Source: Watersipora subatra (lineage: Eukaryota > Bryozoa > Gymnolaemata > Cheilostomatida > Watersiporidae). From it: a stretch of 64,000 bases of DNA. Under the pieces are notes generated by a model. That model was not told the DNA's origin. It saw only the letters and a program-made list of their open reading frames with translations, and made no database searches. The stretch is from NCBI RefSeq assembly GCF_963576615.1, contig NC_088708.1:60065196-60129195 (forward strand), given 5' to 3'. The position numbers and the translations under genes are program-made. This document shows positions 28,701 through 42,400 of this stretch, piece after piece. The stretch's first letter is position 1. Each line of letters opens with the position of its first letter.

Positions 28701-31700
28701 ATGTAACCATGATCATTGTTTACAATTGACAGTGTTTATCAATTTTTAAAAACTTATTAATAGTTTACTGATTTTGATAATTATTACAAACTGCACAGAA
28801 AGCAAAGGAGTTGTCTTCTAGGGAGAGTTAATTTGCAAGTTACAAAAATAGGTAAGATGATTGCAAGATCAGGAAGCAAGTTGGTTTCATAAAATGCCAT
28901 TGAAACATAAAAAGTGCATTTTATTATAACAAGAAAAACCTTTAAAATTTTCTAAAATTAATAGATCAACTATACTAGGTAAACTGCGTTATCCAAGCAA
29001 ACATAGTGCAGAGTCTGTGATGGTGTTTTACTAAAATGTGCAACTAACTAAATAACTGCTGTTTTTGTGGTAATTGCTTGTAATAAATATTTTCACATAC
29101 ATGTTTAACTATTAGATCAAGCAGCCTGCAAACTAGTTTAAGAAATCAGTGAAGAAACACTTCTAAACGTGCTAATGATCTCATGACAATACTTTACTAG
29201 AATCATTTAATCTACACATTTGGAGTAAATATTTGACTCTACTCCAAAGGTAATTCACAATATACGACTTTCAAATTTCTTTAAAGCAATTTAGTTTTAT
29301 GAACTAAAATCTTTGCAAAAAATTAAAGTGTTAATCGAAAAATTCTGAAAATAATAACAAAAATGTAAATTAACATTATTTAAACTTGTCTTATCTTAAG
29401 TTACATAAGTTACAATGTGTATCTCTATCACCTTCTCTACCTATTAACCTACACATCACCAAGTCTACTCTTTTTCTGTTTTGTCACTATGATTATTATT
29501 TATCCCTAGTACCCTGGCTGTCCAGTAGGCAGTAAGAGATCATCAGACATAATAACTATATATAAAGTGATTCCGCAAAACTAATGGGTTGTTGATTAGA
29601 GTAGATGGCAGCATGTTGGGGTGCAAAACCAAATGTGAGTTCAAATCTTTTGTGTTGCTGTCTTTTTCAACAATCCTTAACAGTGGTTTCCATAGACGGA
29701 TAGACAGACCGACTCAGCTTTTATTTTAGTAAAGGTTATCACTTTTTTAATTTACTTTTTTATATAAGTTAGTTTTTAAATTTATATAAATATATAATAT
29801 ATATAATTATATAATAATTTATGTAATATTTATATTTATATAGGTTTTTATAGTTTTATATAATTCATTTGTTTAAATGCCATGTGTATATTTTTATGTA
29901 TTTTAGTGCTACTATACCTGAAGTATCTATTTATTAGGCTTTTAGACAGCCCCAACAGGTGACAGATTTGACATATGAAGCAAATCTCAGAGAGAGTTAA
30001 TTTTATATGTAAAAATGTTACAGTAATCGGCTGCTGAACATGCTCGCTGCCAAAACTACACTGTTAGTATATCAGCTGACACGCTCCAACTCTCAACCTT
30101 CATCGCTACCAAAGTTACCTTATCGCTCTGTTTGTTCTCAAACTCCTCCCTTCTTTGCTCGCTGTTGATGGCAGCTTCTTACTTTGCTCATGAGTTGCCA
30201 TGGCATGAGAAACAGGTGATGTTCTGACGCAGAAGGACATATCTCTGTTTTAACAAACTGATGTACCGGGATTTATAGTTGCTTTGACTTAACATTGGTG
30301 CTGCTAATTGTAGCTTTGCCTACTTGGGCTCGTGCTCCCTTTAACTACTTCACGCTTGCTGTCATCTGCTCCTCAAATGGCTTAATCAGCTGTTAAGGAA
30401 GCTAATTATATTTGCTCGAGTTTTCTTTTGTTTATTTTATGTGCGGTCCTTTGCTTGTTTCTGGTTTACTGACCTGTACAGAGTGCAAAGTATGCTTTTT
30501 AAAGATGATGTGAAAAACCTTTTACAAAACTCGTAACAATCCTTTTAGTAAATGTAATATGCTAAATATACATTATTATATTGTTGCACTACTATATACC
30601 GTATGTCATATTATATATTTATTATACATAATATATGTTAATAATATATATTATCAATTTATGCAATACTATAATACATTGTATTGTTAAAATATTTATC
30701 TTGTATTATGTAACATACGTTAATGATGTACTCGTATATTATCAATACAAATATTACTATAATATTTTATAACTCTGCAATAACATATATATATATATAT
30801 TGCATATGTATAGTATTTTATAATAGTAATATATATTATTAATACACATACTACAATACTATATTGTATTGTTTGCAAGAGAACACCTAATAGTTAACAT
30901 ATTATTACAACAATAAACTTTGAAAAAGTTTTTAAAAACTTGTTCTTATTTATTAAATAAAACTTGAATGCAAACTAGTATTTTTATCTTTTTAATTTTA
31001 TTTATATTTTTAAGTAAATTCAATTTCTTTGTAGTTGGATCTATCCAAATAATGATACCAAATCTGAATAACAGTGACTAATAAACTGCTAATTGATGCA
31101 AAGGTTTGATAAACCGATTAAAAATGCTGATTAATTAATTTATTATACGACTTAATTTATTATTAATTAATTATAAATTAATCCTATTATTATTAATCAA
31201 GTATTTCGATTATAGAAGACTGTTTAACAAAAAGGCTCAATAGATGTCCTAAATTTAGAATTATGACTACCTAACCTTCAGATTCAATCACTAGCCCACT
31301 CACCAGTGGAACCAGTTAGGGCCCCGCTGCAGCCCTTCGCTAAAAATATGTTCAGTGATAAAGCACTTCTCTTATCCCAATCTAACAGCTGCTTAGTTAA
31401 TTTATATGTTTTTTATATTGTAACGCGACAAACTTCTAAAATTAAAAAATTAAAATTAAATAACCTAAAACGACTGTAAACTAATTTTATACCAACTTAT
31501 AGTTTGTTAGTATATGTCTGCGGGTGACCGGCTGCAGTTTCCTCATATTATAATTAAAGGCTATTAGCTATGATGCCGCTACGTGTATTGCACCTAGTGT
31601 GATTGTCACGCTGTTCGAAAAATGCAAGAGTTAATTTCTAGTTTTCAGAGGGAGTGTATCACTTTGATGTGGCGAGTACTCACCTGCCTCAGCTCTTCAA

Positions 31701-33340
31701 CCTAGTCATTACATTTCCCACAATATTTCATTCACTCTCTATTCTTCTCTCTATTAACCCTTTTATGAATTATGGAGTGCTTGCTTATTAATAGCCCTGT
31801 ATAACATGGACCTTATATAGTTTTTAAAGAGGTGAAAACATCCGAATTTGGTTGAAGGACAGCCACTCTCTGTATATGTGTTCATATCTAATCACATACT
31901 CCCAATGTGATGTCTGTATATCTCATATGCATTCTACAACTCGTATTCGTGTATGCTCATATACTCGCAAAAACATGTTGTTATAGCTCGTCGCGTGCTT
32001 ACAACAAAAGTATCCATTTCTAATCACATGCGCACGACAACATGGTGTCATGCTGGCTGCCCCTTTTACTAGACACTTGGAGATCTTCAGGACTTTCAAT
32101 AGGGCCTTTGAGTGTTGCAAATTATTGCCTCGGGCAAGTCTGCTAAGATAAAAGCATATCTTGGGTCGTCAGCGAGACATCCTAAAATGACAAATCCGCA
32201 TATATCTAGTTTCATACAAATATGCTTTAGATAAACTGGTGACAAATTTGAATAGATAATTAATTACTTAGAGTATAGTAAGCTGACAGGGTTTTATGTA
32301 CCATATATTTACTTACATCGGTTTCAATATACAAACCTGAGGTTTGAATATCGAAACCTGCAAGTTTATTGTCTATCAAGGTTAGTGTCTAAGTTCAGAT
32401 GTGCTTACTGATTCCGCTACAGCAGCTACTCGCTATGGCATTATTGGAACATACGCCGCTGCAACAATTATAGCGAGTTCATATGGCAGTATGATGCAAT
32501 AGCTGCAACTGTCTTCACAGATTATATTTCTCCCTATTCTTTTTTATTTGTAAAAATTATTTTAACCAATATACCGAGATTAAAACCCATATACATAGAC
32601 ATAGACATCTTTGTTTACTTTAACGTAATTAATTAGAAAAAAAATACAATCAATAAAGATTGTCTTTTTTTCAATAGTAACTAAAACCCTAAACTTCTGG
32701 TTCCTTATATATTAGCTTTAGTTCTCTTGGCCTTTCAAATGCTTTTGGCTTGAGTGTTATTTGTAATGTTTGAAGCGTGTAACAACCAACCACTGCAGAC
32801 ATGTAATGCTACACCAGGTTTCAAAATTTGTACTTAAGTTTTAAGTCGATCGCTAGCTTATACGACAGCAATATCGGAGAGGAATATATTGTGTAGGTCT
32901 TGTGTATGTGGCTCGTTTGACAAGCATACACAAAAATAGACGGCTGTTAGCAGTTAGCTACAGTTTGATTACAATCAAAACTAAGAACATAAATGATCCT
33001 GGAATAGGAATGTTTGTAAAGAACACTGTAAGACAATGCTTATTCTATTCCAAGAAAAGGACTAATTATACAATGAAAGAATTCTACTATGTAGCAATTA
33101 TAATTAAAAATGATTTCTCACAAATCACTAGTCCTAGATTGCAGTAAACAGATGAAAGGCAAGCCATGGTCTAGCATGCTCTGTTGGCCGCGCGCAAGCT
33201 CGACAGGATATATTATAGCTCAGAGACCGAGTGACATCGAAAATTTTTTGGTGAAATAGATATTTGACGCGATCTATTGTGAGGGCAGTTGATAAAGCAG
33301 TCATGTTTGTGAATTAGAAGGACAATAAAAGGAATCACGC
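28701..33340. other. Gene-free AT-rich interval
   Basis: No gene recognised. It holds a SINE-like repeat near 29.6 kb and runs of TA-rich simple sequence near 29.75-29.86 kb and 30.57-30.88 kb. Confidence 0.5.
29590..29735 (+). repeat. tRNA-derived SINE-like repeat
   Basis: A-box-like TAGAGTAGATGGCAGC, B-box GAGTTCAAATC, then a tail with GACGGATAGACAGACCGACT and AGCTTTTATTTTAGTAAAGG. Same architecture as repeats near 12.4 and 21.2 kb. Confidence 0.6.
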
Positions 33341-33350
33341 GTGTTGAAAG

Positions 33351-33430
33351 ATGGCGACTCCAAGGATCTCTAGGGCACTTTTAATAGCTTCAACTTTGGT
33401 TTTATTGTCAACTTCCTTCAATCAGATCTT
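33351..33430 (+). CDS. Wnt exon 1, signal peptide
   Basis: ATG with AAAG before it, then MATPRISRALLIASTLVLLS TSFNQI and two bases of the next codon, donor GTAAGT. The hydrophobic core follows basic residues, as expected for a secreted ligand. Stop-free joining to exon 2 restores a Phe codon. Confidence 0.85.
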
Positions 33431-36400
33431 GTAAGTAAGCTAAGAATACACTTAAGGAGTCAGATTTCTCTCACTTTGCCTCTTCTTGATCGAGTTGCTG
33501 CAGTCGTCCACGCTGGCCACAAATTACTCGTGGTATTTGCTGGTCTTAGATCTGTTAGCCACCGCTTTTAAACCAGTGGCTCTCCTAAGTTGATTAGCTT
33601 TTGTCTTCTTTTAAACAAATTTATTCCTGAAGCATGCTTTGTAATGTTGGTATGCTGACGCTGGTGGCAGCATTTCTGTGAGTATATTCAACTTTTGATA
33701 CCTTCATTTCATTTCATTGCCTAATTTTATGTAGGTAAGTGTCACAAGTAGACATAGCTTGTCTGCTAACTCGATATGTAACTTAACATTGTACACTGTT
33801 AACATTTAACAGTGGAGTGCATAATTTTATACAACGCTTTAAATGATAAATTTAACATTGATGAGCTGATAGTTGATAATACATTTATAGTCGGAGTTTG
33901 TTTAGCATCTTTAGAAATTCTGAAGTTTGCTACGAGCCAAATATCTCTGATCTATTCTAATTTTTGTTGGCAGAGACACTGCACCACCTTGTTTCGGATG
34001 TTAGAATAATCTAAATGCTAAATCTTGCTAACGAATTACATTACTCGCTATTCTGCCTCGTCAAATAATCAGTCTCTCAAGAAGGGTGCTAGCAGTACAC
34101 AACTTAATGTATAACATTTGTATAAAGTGCAAAATATTGCCAGGAACCAGAAATTCTGATGGTGCAAAAGAGTAGGTATGATCTCTTTACGTGTTCGTTT
34201 GATAAGACAGCCTCAAGTACTCAAAATATTGCTGCAAGTTAGCACACAACATGAACCAATATGTCACGATCAACCACTGTCACAATCTAATAATTGTGAC
34301 AGAATAAAACTCAATCAACTGCAACAATAATTGTTAGCTGATCGATAATAATACTACAATAATAATAATACAATAAACTATGTTATATACTCTGATTTTA
34401 ATTTCTAGCACAAAAAAGCGAGCAAATATGTTATGAGTGCAGTTTAATTTTACCCTGAAGCTTTTTTAATGATTTTAAACTAATTTTAATTGGAGTTGTA
34501 CTTGAGCGATTTTAGGAGAAGAACAACCTTGTTAATAAGTAGTTTGAATTATAATTTCACCTGAGCAATTTCCGCATACAAACAGATACGCTGCAATAAT
34601 TATTGTTGTTACCGCTGTTAGATCAAGACACGCTCATAATTGTATCACTGAAGTAATTTGTGTATCAAGGTTGCATCTATGTATACCAAGGGTACCTCTA
34701 TTTATAAGGTGACTATCCGTTTCTATGTTTATGAGAGTTGTATCTATGCACACTACAGCCACATTTATGTAGAATGAAATTGTTTTATGTAACTCATAAT
34801 CTGTTCAATTTCAGTGAATTTTGATTAAAATTTTTTACAAATACTATTGTTGTAGTTTGCTTGTTCACAAATACAATTGTTTACCAAACTATGGAAATTT
34901 AATATTTATATAATATATATAATATATAATTTAGATCTAAATTTAATATTCTTTTTTGTATTATTTGATCATAGATTCTAACAGTGCAAAGACAAATATC
35001 GCCATAGTTACTCTCTGTAAGCCCACTTTTGAGTTTGAGTTTTGAGGCATGTTGATGAACAATCTTAGCTATTTATTTTAGCGTTTCGACGGCTGTTGCA
35101 ACACTGGAGGCGAGTGTGATCTGCAATAACATAGCGGGGTTAGTGCCAAAGCAGCAGTCAATATGTAATAGCCGTCCAGATGCTATGGTCTCAATAGGGG
35201 AGGGGGCCGAGAGGGCCCTCACCGAGTGCCAACACCAGTTCAAGAATATGAGATGGAATTGCTCTCTTGATAAGGATTTTACCAGTCTGCAGCTCGGAAC
35301 AAATCTTAAAGTTGGTGAGTGTATACAAATTTAATAGCCTCAGCTCCAACCTTCACATTTACATGGATTACTTATTCCAGTTATGGAGGTCATGCTGAAC
35401 CCATCAATGCAGAGCAATATGTAACTAAGATCAAACCACTAGTAATGTGGTACCTACAATGACCTCTTGGCTGTTGATAATTTAGTAAAAAGAAATATAT
35501 TTAGCTCTATGGTTAAAAAACTCGATATTATTTTAGACCATTATGCTGAATCTTTGAGTCTTTCAACTCACTCGTAATCTTTGCAAAACTCACAATCTTT
35601 GCAACTCCCTTGTAAAGAGAAGGATACTGGAAGCTTTTGTTTAACATTTTAATTCTTTCATACAGTATTGCTCACGAAAGAGGGCTGGTCAATTCACCGC
35701 ACCTCATCTTCAACTGAGGGGCAAGTGATTTCACCATGGCTGTGTGGTAGCTGTTTAGTTAGCAATACAAATAAACACACAAGTGCCAGTTAAAATTGAA
35801 CCAATTCAATACTTTCACTAGTCAGTTTGAATCAAAATAACTGAGTAAAACTAAATCACAAAAGCAGTTATCAAAAAATTTGTTTTATTGAGTTTATTCC
35901 AGTTTTACCGTCAGTGTGCTTCAGAGCAAAAAAGAAAATCAACATAAGCTGGGAGAGGAAATGGGAGACAACTTGATCATATCATTTTTGACCAAAAGAC
36001 ATTTTTATCGCTCAATTTTTTTTCCATAGCAAAAACAAGATATAACATTTGCCAAGACAAATAAGACAAAAGTGTTATACAGCAACCACGAGGGTGTTGA
36101 GTCAAAATTTGTTTGGCTTGTAAACTGCCGAAAAGGTTACAAATTTATTGTGTACAGAAACAAAAGAAAGCACTTGATCTGCAGGCAGTCACCTTCCTGT
36201 GGTCCACTCTATTCTTCTTGAAAGTGTGCCAGCTACTCTCCTGCCGCAAGCTAAAGTTACAAGCCAACCAAGTTATTGTACATCCTTTAAGTTAGTCAAT
36301 GTACAACTACTGTTTATACAATTGATTCTAAATTTGCTGCCAAAGAATGAAATTCAAAATAGTTGTTAAAATCTGTACGCTTCATTCGCATCTACATGTA

Positions 36401-39400
36401 TATTTTGCATCAAATTGCTAATTATACTCTGGTACTCTGACAATACGAGAAACAGCATTATTACTATTATGTACAAGTCATACCATGTAGTTGATAAAAA
36501 TAATATACAATTTATAACCTATATAGGAAAATACTGCAGGTAAAAGCTGTGTATGCAGCCTCTATCAAAGTTTTCAGCCAATTCCTGCTGATAAAACCAT
36601 GTAAAGTTTGCTAAAGCAAATTTCAAAATCTTCTCTCTTTCAACAGAGGAAATGAAAAGGCAGAAAAATATGCTCGCATTAGATTTTATTGCTGGTTGTG
36701 ATGAAACAGCGAGAATATAACAGGCTGTTTGGGCTCTCAGTTTCAAGCAAGTACGGTTGTTCTTTGTCTCTGTGAAACCTTACCCAATAAAAACATTTTT
36801 TCATCGCTCAGTGATTCTACTCAAAGCATTCCAGAGTTTTGTGGTTATTACAAAACAGTCTAACCATAAATGGCAACGCTGTTTTACTGTTTCAGTAATT
36901 AGCCTCCACTTACAATAGAAAAAGAGGTAAGTAACCTGGCCAAGCAAAATAAATTCTATAACAAACATATTTGTTTAAATAAAATGAATAAGACAATAAA
37001 ATTGTTGTTATTAACATAATTCTGTAGAATGAGTAGCCTCATTTATAAATTCCATGTTTTTTCCGGAGACTGTATGGCAGCTAGTATGTCACTCCACATC
37101 CATTGCGGATTGGAGACTGTATGGCGGCTGGTATGTCACTCCACATCCATTGCGGATCGGCTCTGATATCCATAGGTGAACAATAACCGTCTGTACTCCC
37201 TTAGCTAAGTGCAAACATTTCATTCACCTCAGAAGTTTCTGAATAGGAGGAAAAATAATTTTATCTCACCAAATCTTCTCAATTGTTACATAGACAGGAT
37301 CAATATTGATCCGCTCTCAAATATGACAATACGGTGGGAGGTGATACCTGATTGTGTTATTTAACTCTCAGTGAAACGCTCGCTCGTATTACACGATTGT
37401 AGCTACATGTAAGTGCTACAGCTGGTGTATACAAGCTAAGTAAAAGGGCTCATTCAATTATAAGCTTTGATTTAACACAAAAAACTAGCAAATGAGATTG
37501 TAAAAATAACCGATATTCTGTCAAGCAATCTTGCTTGAATTGATTAAAAAACGTGTTTAGTCAATAATGATCAGTTAACCCTTGATATAAAATAGTTCCA
37601 GATAGAATAAAATTATAAAACATTTAGTACACATTTTGCAACTTTTAAGATAATGCTATTATGAAATGACAAATGCATCCAAACACTCTTGCTGAAAACC
37701 ATGTTTGCATTTTCTCCGCTGTATTTAACGCTTTTTTATCTTATATATGATAAAGAAGATTCCCACCCTCGAAATCTAAGTACATCTTTGACGATTCTGA
37801 ACATGAGATAAAACAATTTTATCATCCTAAATCTGATCCGCTTGATTCTCAGCATTAGAAGACGTCAACTTTTATCCGGTGCGAGAATAACACAATGAGA
37901 TTATGAGATCTCATTGTGTTATGTGATCTTTTCAATTCAAGCTTCTCAAACTAATCATTCGAGGAGGCCGAATAGATACATGCAATAATAGAAACTTTAA
38001 CCAATAATTTTAACAAAAGACGTTTTCAAATGTTTCCTGTCGTTCATTTACTTATAAAAATTCTAAGCCAATAGGAAGTTTCATTTTGTACAAGTTGAGT
38101 TTAGGACAAACCTGTTAGAGATTCATTACTCTAGGCTAATGTAATCGCTGTCGTCGTAGCAAACTTTGGTCCAAATGAATTGTCAACAAGAAATTTTATG
38201 TGAGAATGTCGTGAAAGTTTAAAGTATCACTGATAGCATGCGACGAATTTAAAACACACTGCGATGAGAGAAAACTCGGGGTATTAGCAAGATGGAAACA
38301 AGTAAAGTAATTTGAGTATGAATATAGTTTTTATCTATGTTTATTTTTGCAACTTTATAGCACTCTAAATGGGTTTGAGCTGTTTTACCATGAATAAAAG
38401 CACCTGTCCTATCATAATATCTCTTAGCATTGAGATCTACACAAATCTTTTAAACTTTCCGTTCTATTCTTCGGCTCAACGCTTGTTTTAGCCCAAAACC
38501 TTTAATTTCCGTTGAAGTCTAGATTCTTGAATGGTTGTTGTAGCCTAGGCTCTTCCAGTGTTCCTTGTAGCCTGGGCTCTTTCACAGCCACTAGGCTGAC
38601 TTTATCTTAGTATTGACACAAAAAGCCCATTTCCTCAATGTAATATTTCCTTTTGTTACTATGGCAATATGTTGAAGAGTTTGATTAAAATATGGCAGTT
38701 GAAGTCCATTTATTTTTCTATAATTTTTATTTGCCCGGAATCTTAGAGACTTAGACCCATTCTCCTTCTCACCTTCTTGTGACCTACCATTTTGACATAT
38801 CAAATTTTTTGCTAAAGCTCAATGAACTAATACAATTATTCTTGTGTATCATGAGTATGCTATTGCAGCAGTATAATTGACATGAGTGTGCTATGGCAGC
38901 AGTATTACTGACATGAGTATGTTATGACAGCAGTATTACTGACATGAGTGTGCTATGGCAGCAGTATTACTGACATGAGTATGCTACGGCAGCAGTATTA
39001 CTGACATGAGTGTGCTACGGCAGCAGTATTACTGACATGAGTGTGCTATGGCAGCAGTATTACTGGCATGAGTATGCTATGGCAGCAGTATTATTGACAT
39101 GAGCATGCTACGGCAGCAGTATTACTGACATGAGTGTGCTACGGCAGCAGTATTACTGACATTAGTGTGCTATGGCAGCAGTATTACTGACATGAGTATG
39201 CTACGGCGGCAGTATTACTGACATGAGTGTGCTACGGCAGCAGTATTACTGACATGAGTGTGCTATGGCAGCAGTATTACTGACATGAGTATGCTACGGC
39301 AGCAGTATTACTGACATGAGTGTGCTATGGCAGCAGTATTACTGACATGAGTGTGCTATGACAATGCGTATTACTGACATGAGTATGCTATGACAGCAGT

Positions 39401-42400
39401 ATTATTGATATGAGCATGCTACGGCAGCAGTATTACTGACATGAGTGTGCTATGACAGCAGTATTACTGATATGAGTGTGCTATGACAGCAGTATTACTG
39501 ACATGAGTATGCTATGACAGCAGTATTACTCAGATGCTACTGCTTAGAAAAGCTTGAGCTCAACTTGTATATACCTCTTCCAATGCTACATTTAGATGAA
39601 AAAACACAAATGGTAAATATTATAATACGTTGAATGAAATATTGATCTCATTTCTTTTATTTTTCTCGTTAAACTTAATTAACTTTAACATGAATATGTC
39701 CAGCACACTTCACTAGCTGATCAGAAACCAACATATTTTTTAATTCACCAAAAATAGAGACAAATTGTCACAGTACTTTCGAGTCCTCACAATCTACTCA
39801 TATGTTTTGCTAGACTCTCTAACCAGACCCGTTACATATTTGAGTTGATAGGGAAATGTTATAGAGAGATATTATATGAATTACAGATGAATTTCGTGGT
39901 CATATGACACGTGAGACTATCGCTAGCTGGCCCTCTGCTGTACTAGTGTCAATTTCTCACATGGCCTTATTGTAACCTGCACCAGCTCACGGCTCCCCTA
40001 TTCTTACCAGCATGTCAGAATTATGAATGCTGATAAAAATCACCCTGACAATTCTTTCTCAAGTTCACGCTGGTTTATTAATCAGATAGTTGCAATGAGT
40101 AGTGACTCAAGAGCTTTATGAATTGCCATACGGACACTTCAAGTGTCAGCCAAGTAGACACTCTGCGCAGGTTGGTGCGACGCCGCGTCATGCTGTAACT
40201 CAACTACACTCAACCCAACTACACTAATTTAGATTTAATGGTTCAAATTGAGCAGTAAAACGGCTGTTGGAGACAAGCAGGGTCTGAATATGTGCCTGAT
40301 ATGAAAGTATTGTTCGAATATGTCAGCGGGTACATAAATCCCTTCTCAATAGCATCTTACATGGACAGAGACTGGTCTATGAGACTGGTCGTTGGTTTTA
40401 AAAAAAAAATCTTATCGATATGTAAACTTTATTTTAGACTAAAACTTATCTGGAAATTCAAATGTTTCTTCACCACAATTCTGTTTTGCTGATTCCGTTG
40501 TCTAAATGTCTTTGTTCAAACAAAGGGGCCTCACGAGTCACACCATGAAATAAAATTGTAGTGAAAATATTTTTTACTTAGCAGACAAGTTTTAGTCTAA
40601 ACAGTTACTCCAATTAATACTATTAGTGTAGCATTCTTTTATAGCTTTGGATTTTACCTTATCTTCTTTATGTTGAGTCATAGAATTGCTTTTAAACATA
40701 AACGTAGGACAGCCAACTATTTATACGAGCCTTTATTTTTTACTTTAGCATGCTTTTGGCTGTCCTTCTTTGGAATAGCTCAAATAAAAAGTTCTGACAC
40801 GAAGAGTTTGCTAGCCAGTCTTTTGCAAATAAAATACTACACCCTCCGTTTAGTTTGATAAAATTTAATTATAATATTAAATCTATTTAAGTGGCTCAAT
40901 AAACTGCTAAATACAAAAAATTCAAATACATGCTGGTATTTCCCGTTGTTTGGCAATAAAATGATGATAAAATTATGCTGGGGGGGGGGGGCATGGAAGG
41001 CTGATAACCAATCATACATGTATCTATATATAGACACTATTATACATGTGCTTATAGACACTATTGCTTCTTGACAGCTGAACCAAGTGGCTAGATTTGG
41101 TAGAACATCTGGCAAGTATCAGCCAATCGTAGTGGCTGTTAGGAGTCTGTATTGGTACGCTCTCTTTTAGTTAAAACAACAGATAAAAGCCCCGTTGCTC
41201 TAGACAGCCACATATGCATGACATAATGCAGTCGCTGTGCTTTTTGTTTTTGTTACGTTTTCATAAACAATGTTACAATCAGTCTGCAGACTGACATCTC
41301 TTACTATGGCCATCAGAATTAATTATTACATAACTATAAACCTGCCAACACCTTGTTATCACTTAGTTTGGTCTCAGGAAGCTGTAACCGAAACTTCTCA
41401 TAGCTGCATCAATATTGGGATTACAAAGCAGTTGTGCGTCTGTGTGCCGATATAAACAGCTAAGTGACGAGCATGAATGAGAAAGAAACATAATTTTGTG
41501 ATGTGTTAAGGTTACTGTCACCAGTAACAGCTGCTGGAAGCCTATTTCTTATTTTGGTACTGGTATGTAGTGGCGATACAAAAATATGCAACCGTGACAA
41601 ACTACAATGTCCATATTTTCATAGTTTTGCCCAGTTTTTGGTGGTGTAAAGCTTGGCATAACTGAAAAAATTATTAAAAATTATTTTGTTTGTTATATTT
41701 TGCGAGTAAGATATAACTTGTGAAGCACTAAATTTGTTTCTTCAAAGCGAAGTATTTTTTCAATGCTCATTTGTGAGCAATGGAGGCCTTAATGTTAAAA
41801 ATATCCTACTGGTTGTAAGCTATTATCTGTATAAACTTTTGCAGAAGGTTTTGAATTTATCCATTATAAAGGATGATTATTTTTTTAAAGGTGAAATATA
41901 AATTAAAGCTATATTTTGTTTAATTACAGAGTACTAATGTAATTTCTAAAAAGTTATACAGTTTATTTTTATACAACTGAGGCATTGTCATTTTATGCAT
42001 TCAGAATTAGTAGCACAGGTTATGACATCATCACTGCCCAAGCTTCTTGCAGCCATTTAATCTACTGAGCAAGCACTGACAAATGATTTTAATTATAAAT
42101 ATAGTGTTTTTGTGTTACTGCTGTAAAAATTCTGATCAAGTACAGTTTTCACATCAACAACTTTTAAAAAGAAGGCTTTTAAATACACAGTAAACTTTTT
42201 AAAACTTCACGTTTTAAAATTATAATGTTTTTCATTTTATAGCAGCTATCAATGTCAGCAAAAACATAGAAAAACTTTAACCAGCAACACTTTGTAATTT
42301 TCAATGTCAAGCAGTCACCTATATTGATGAGAATAATATTATGGCTATGTTAGATGGCATTGAACTGCCATAAGAAAAAGAAACTTGTGTGAAATTCACA

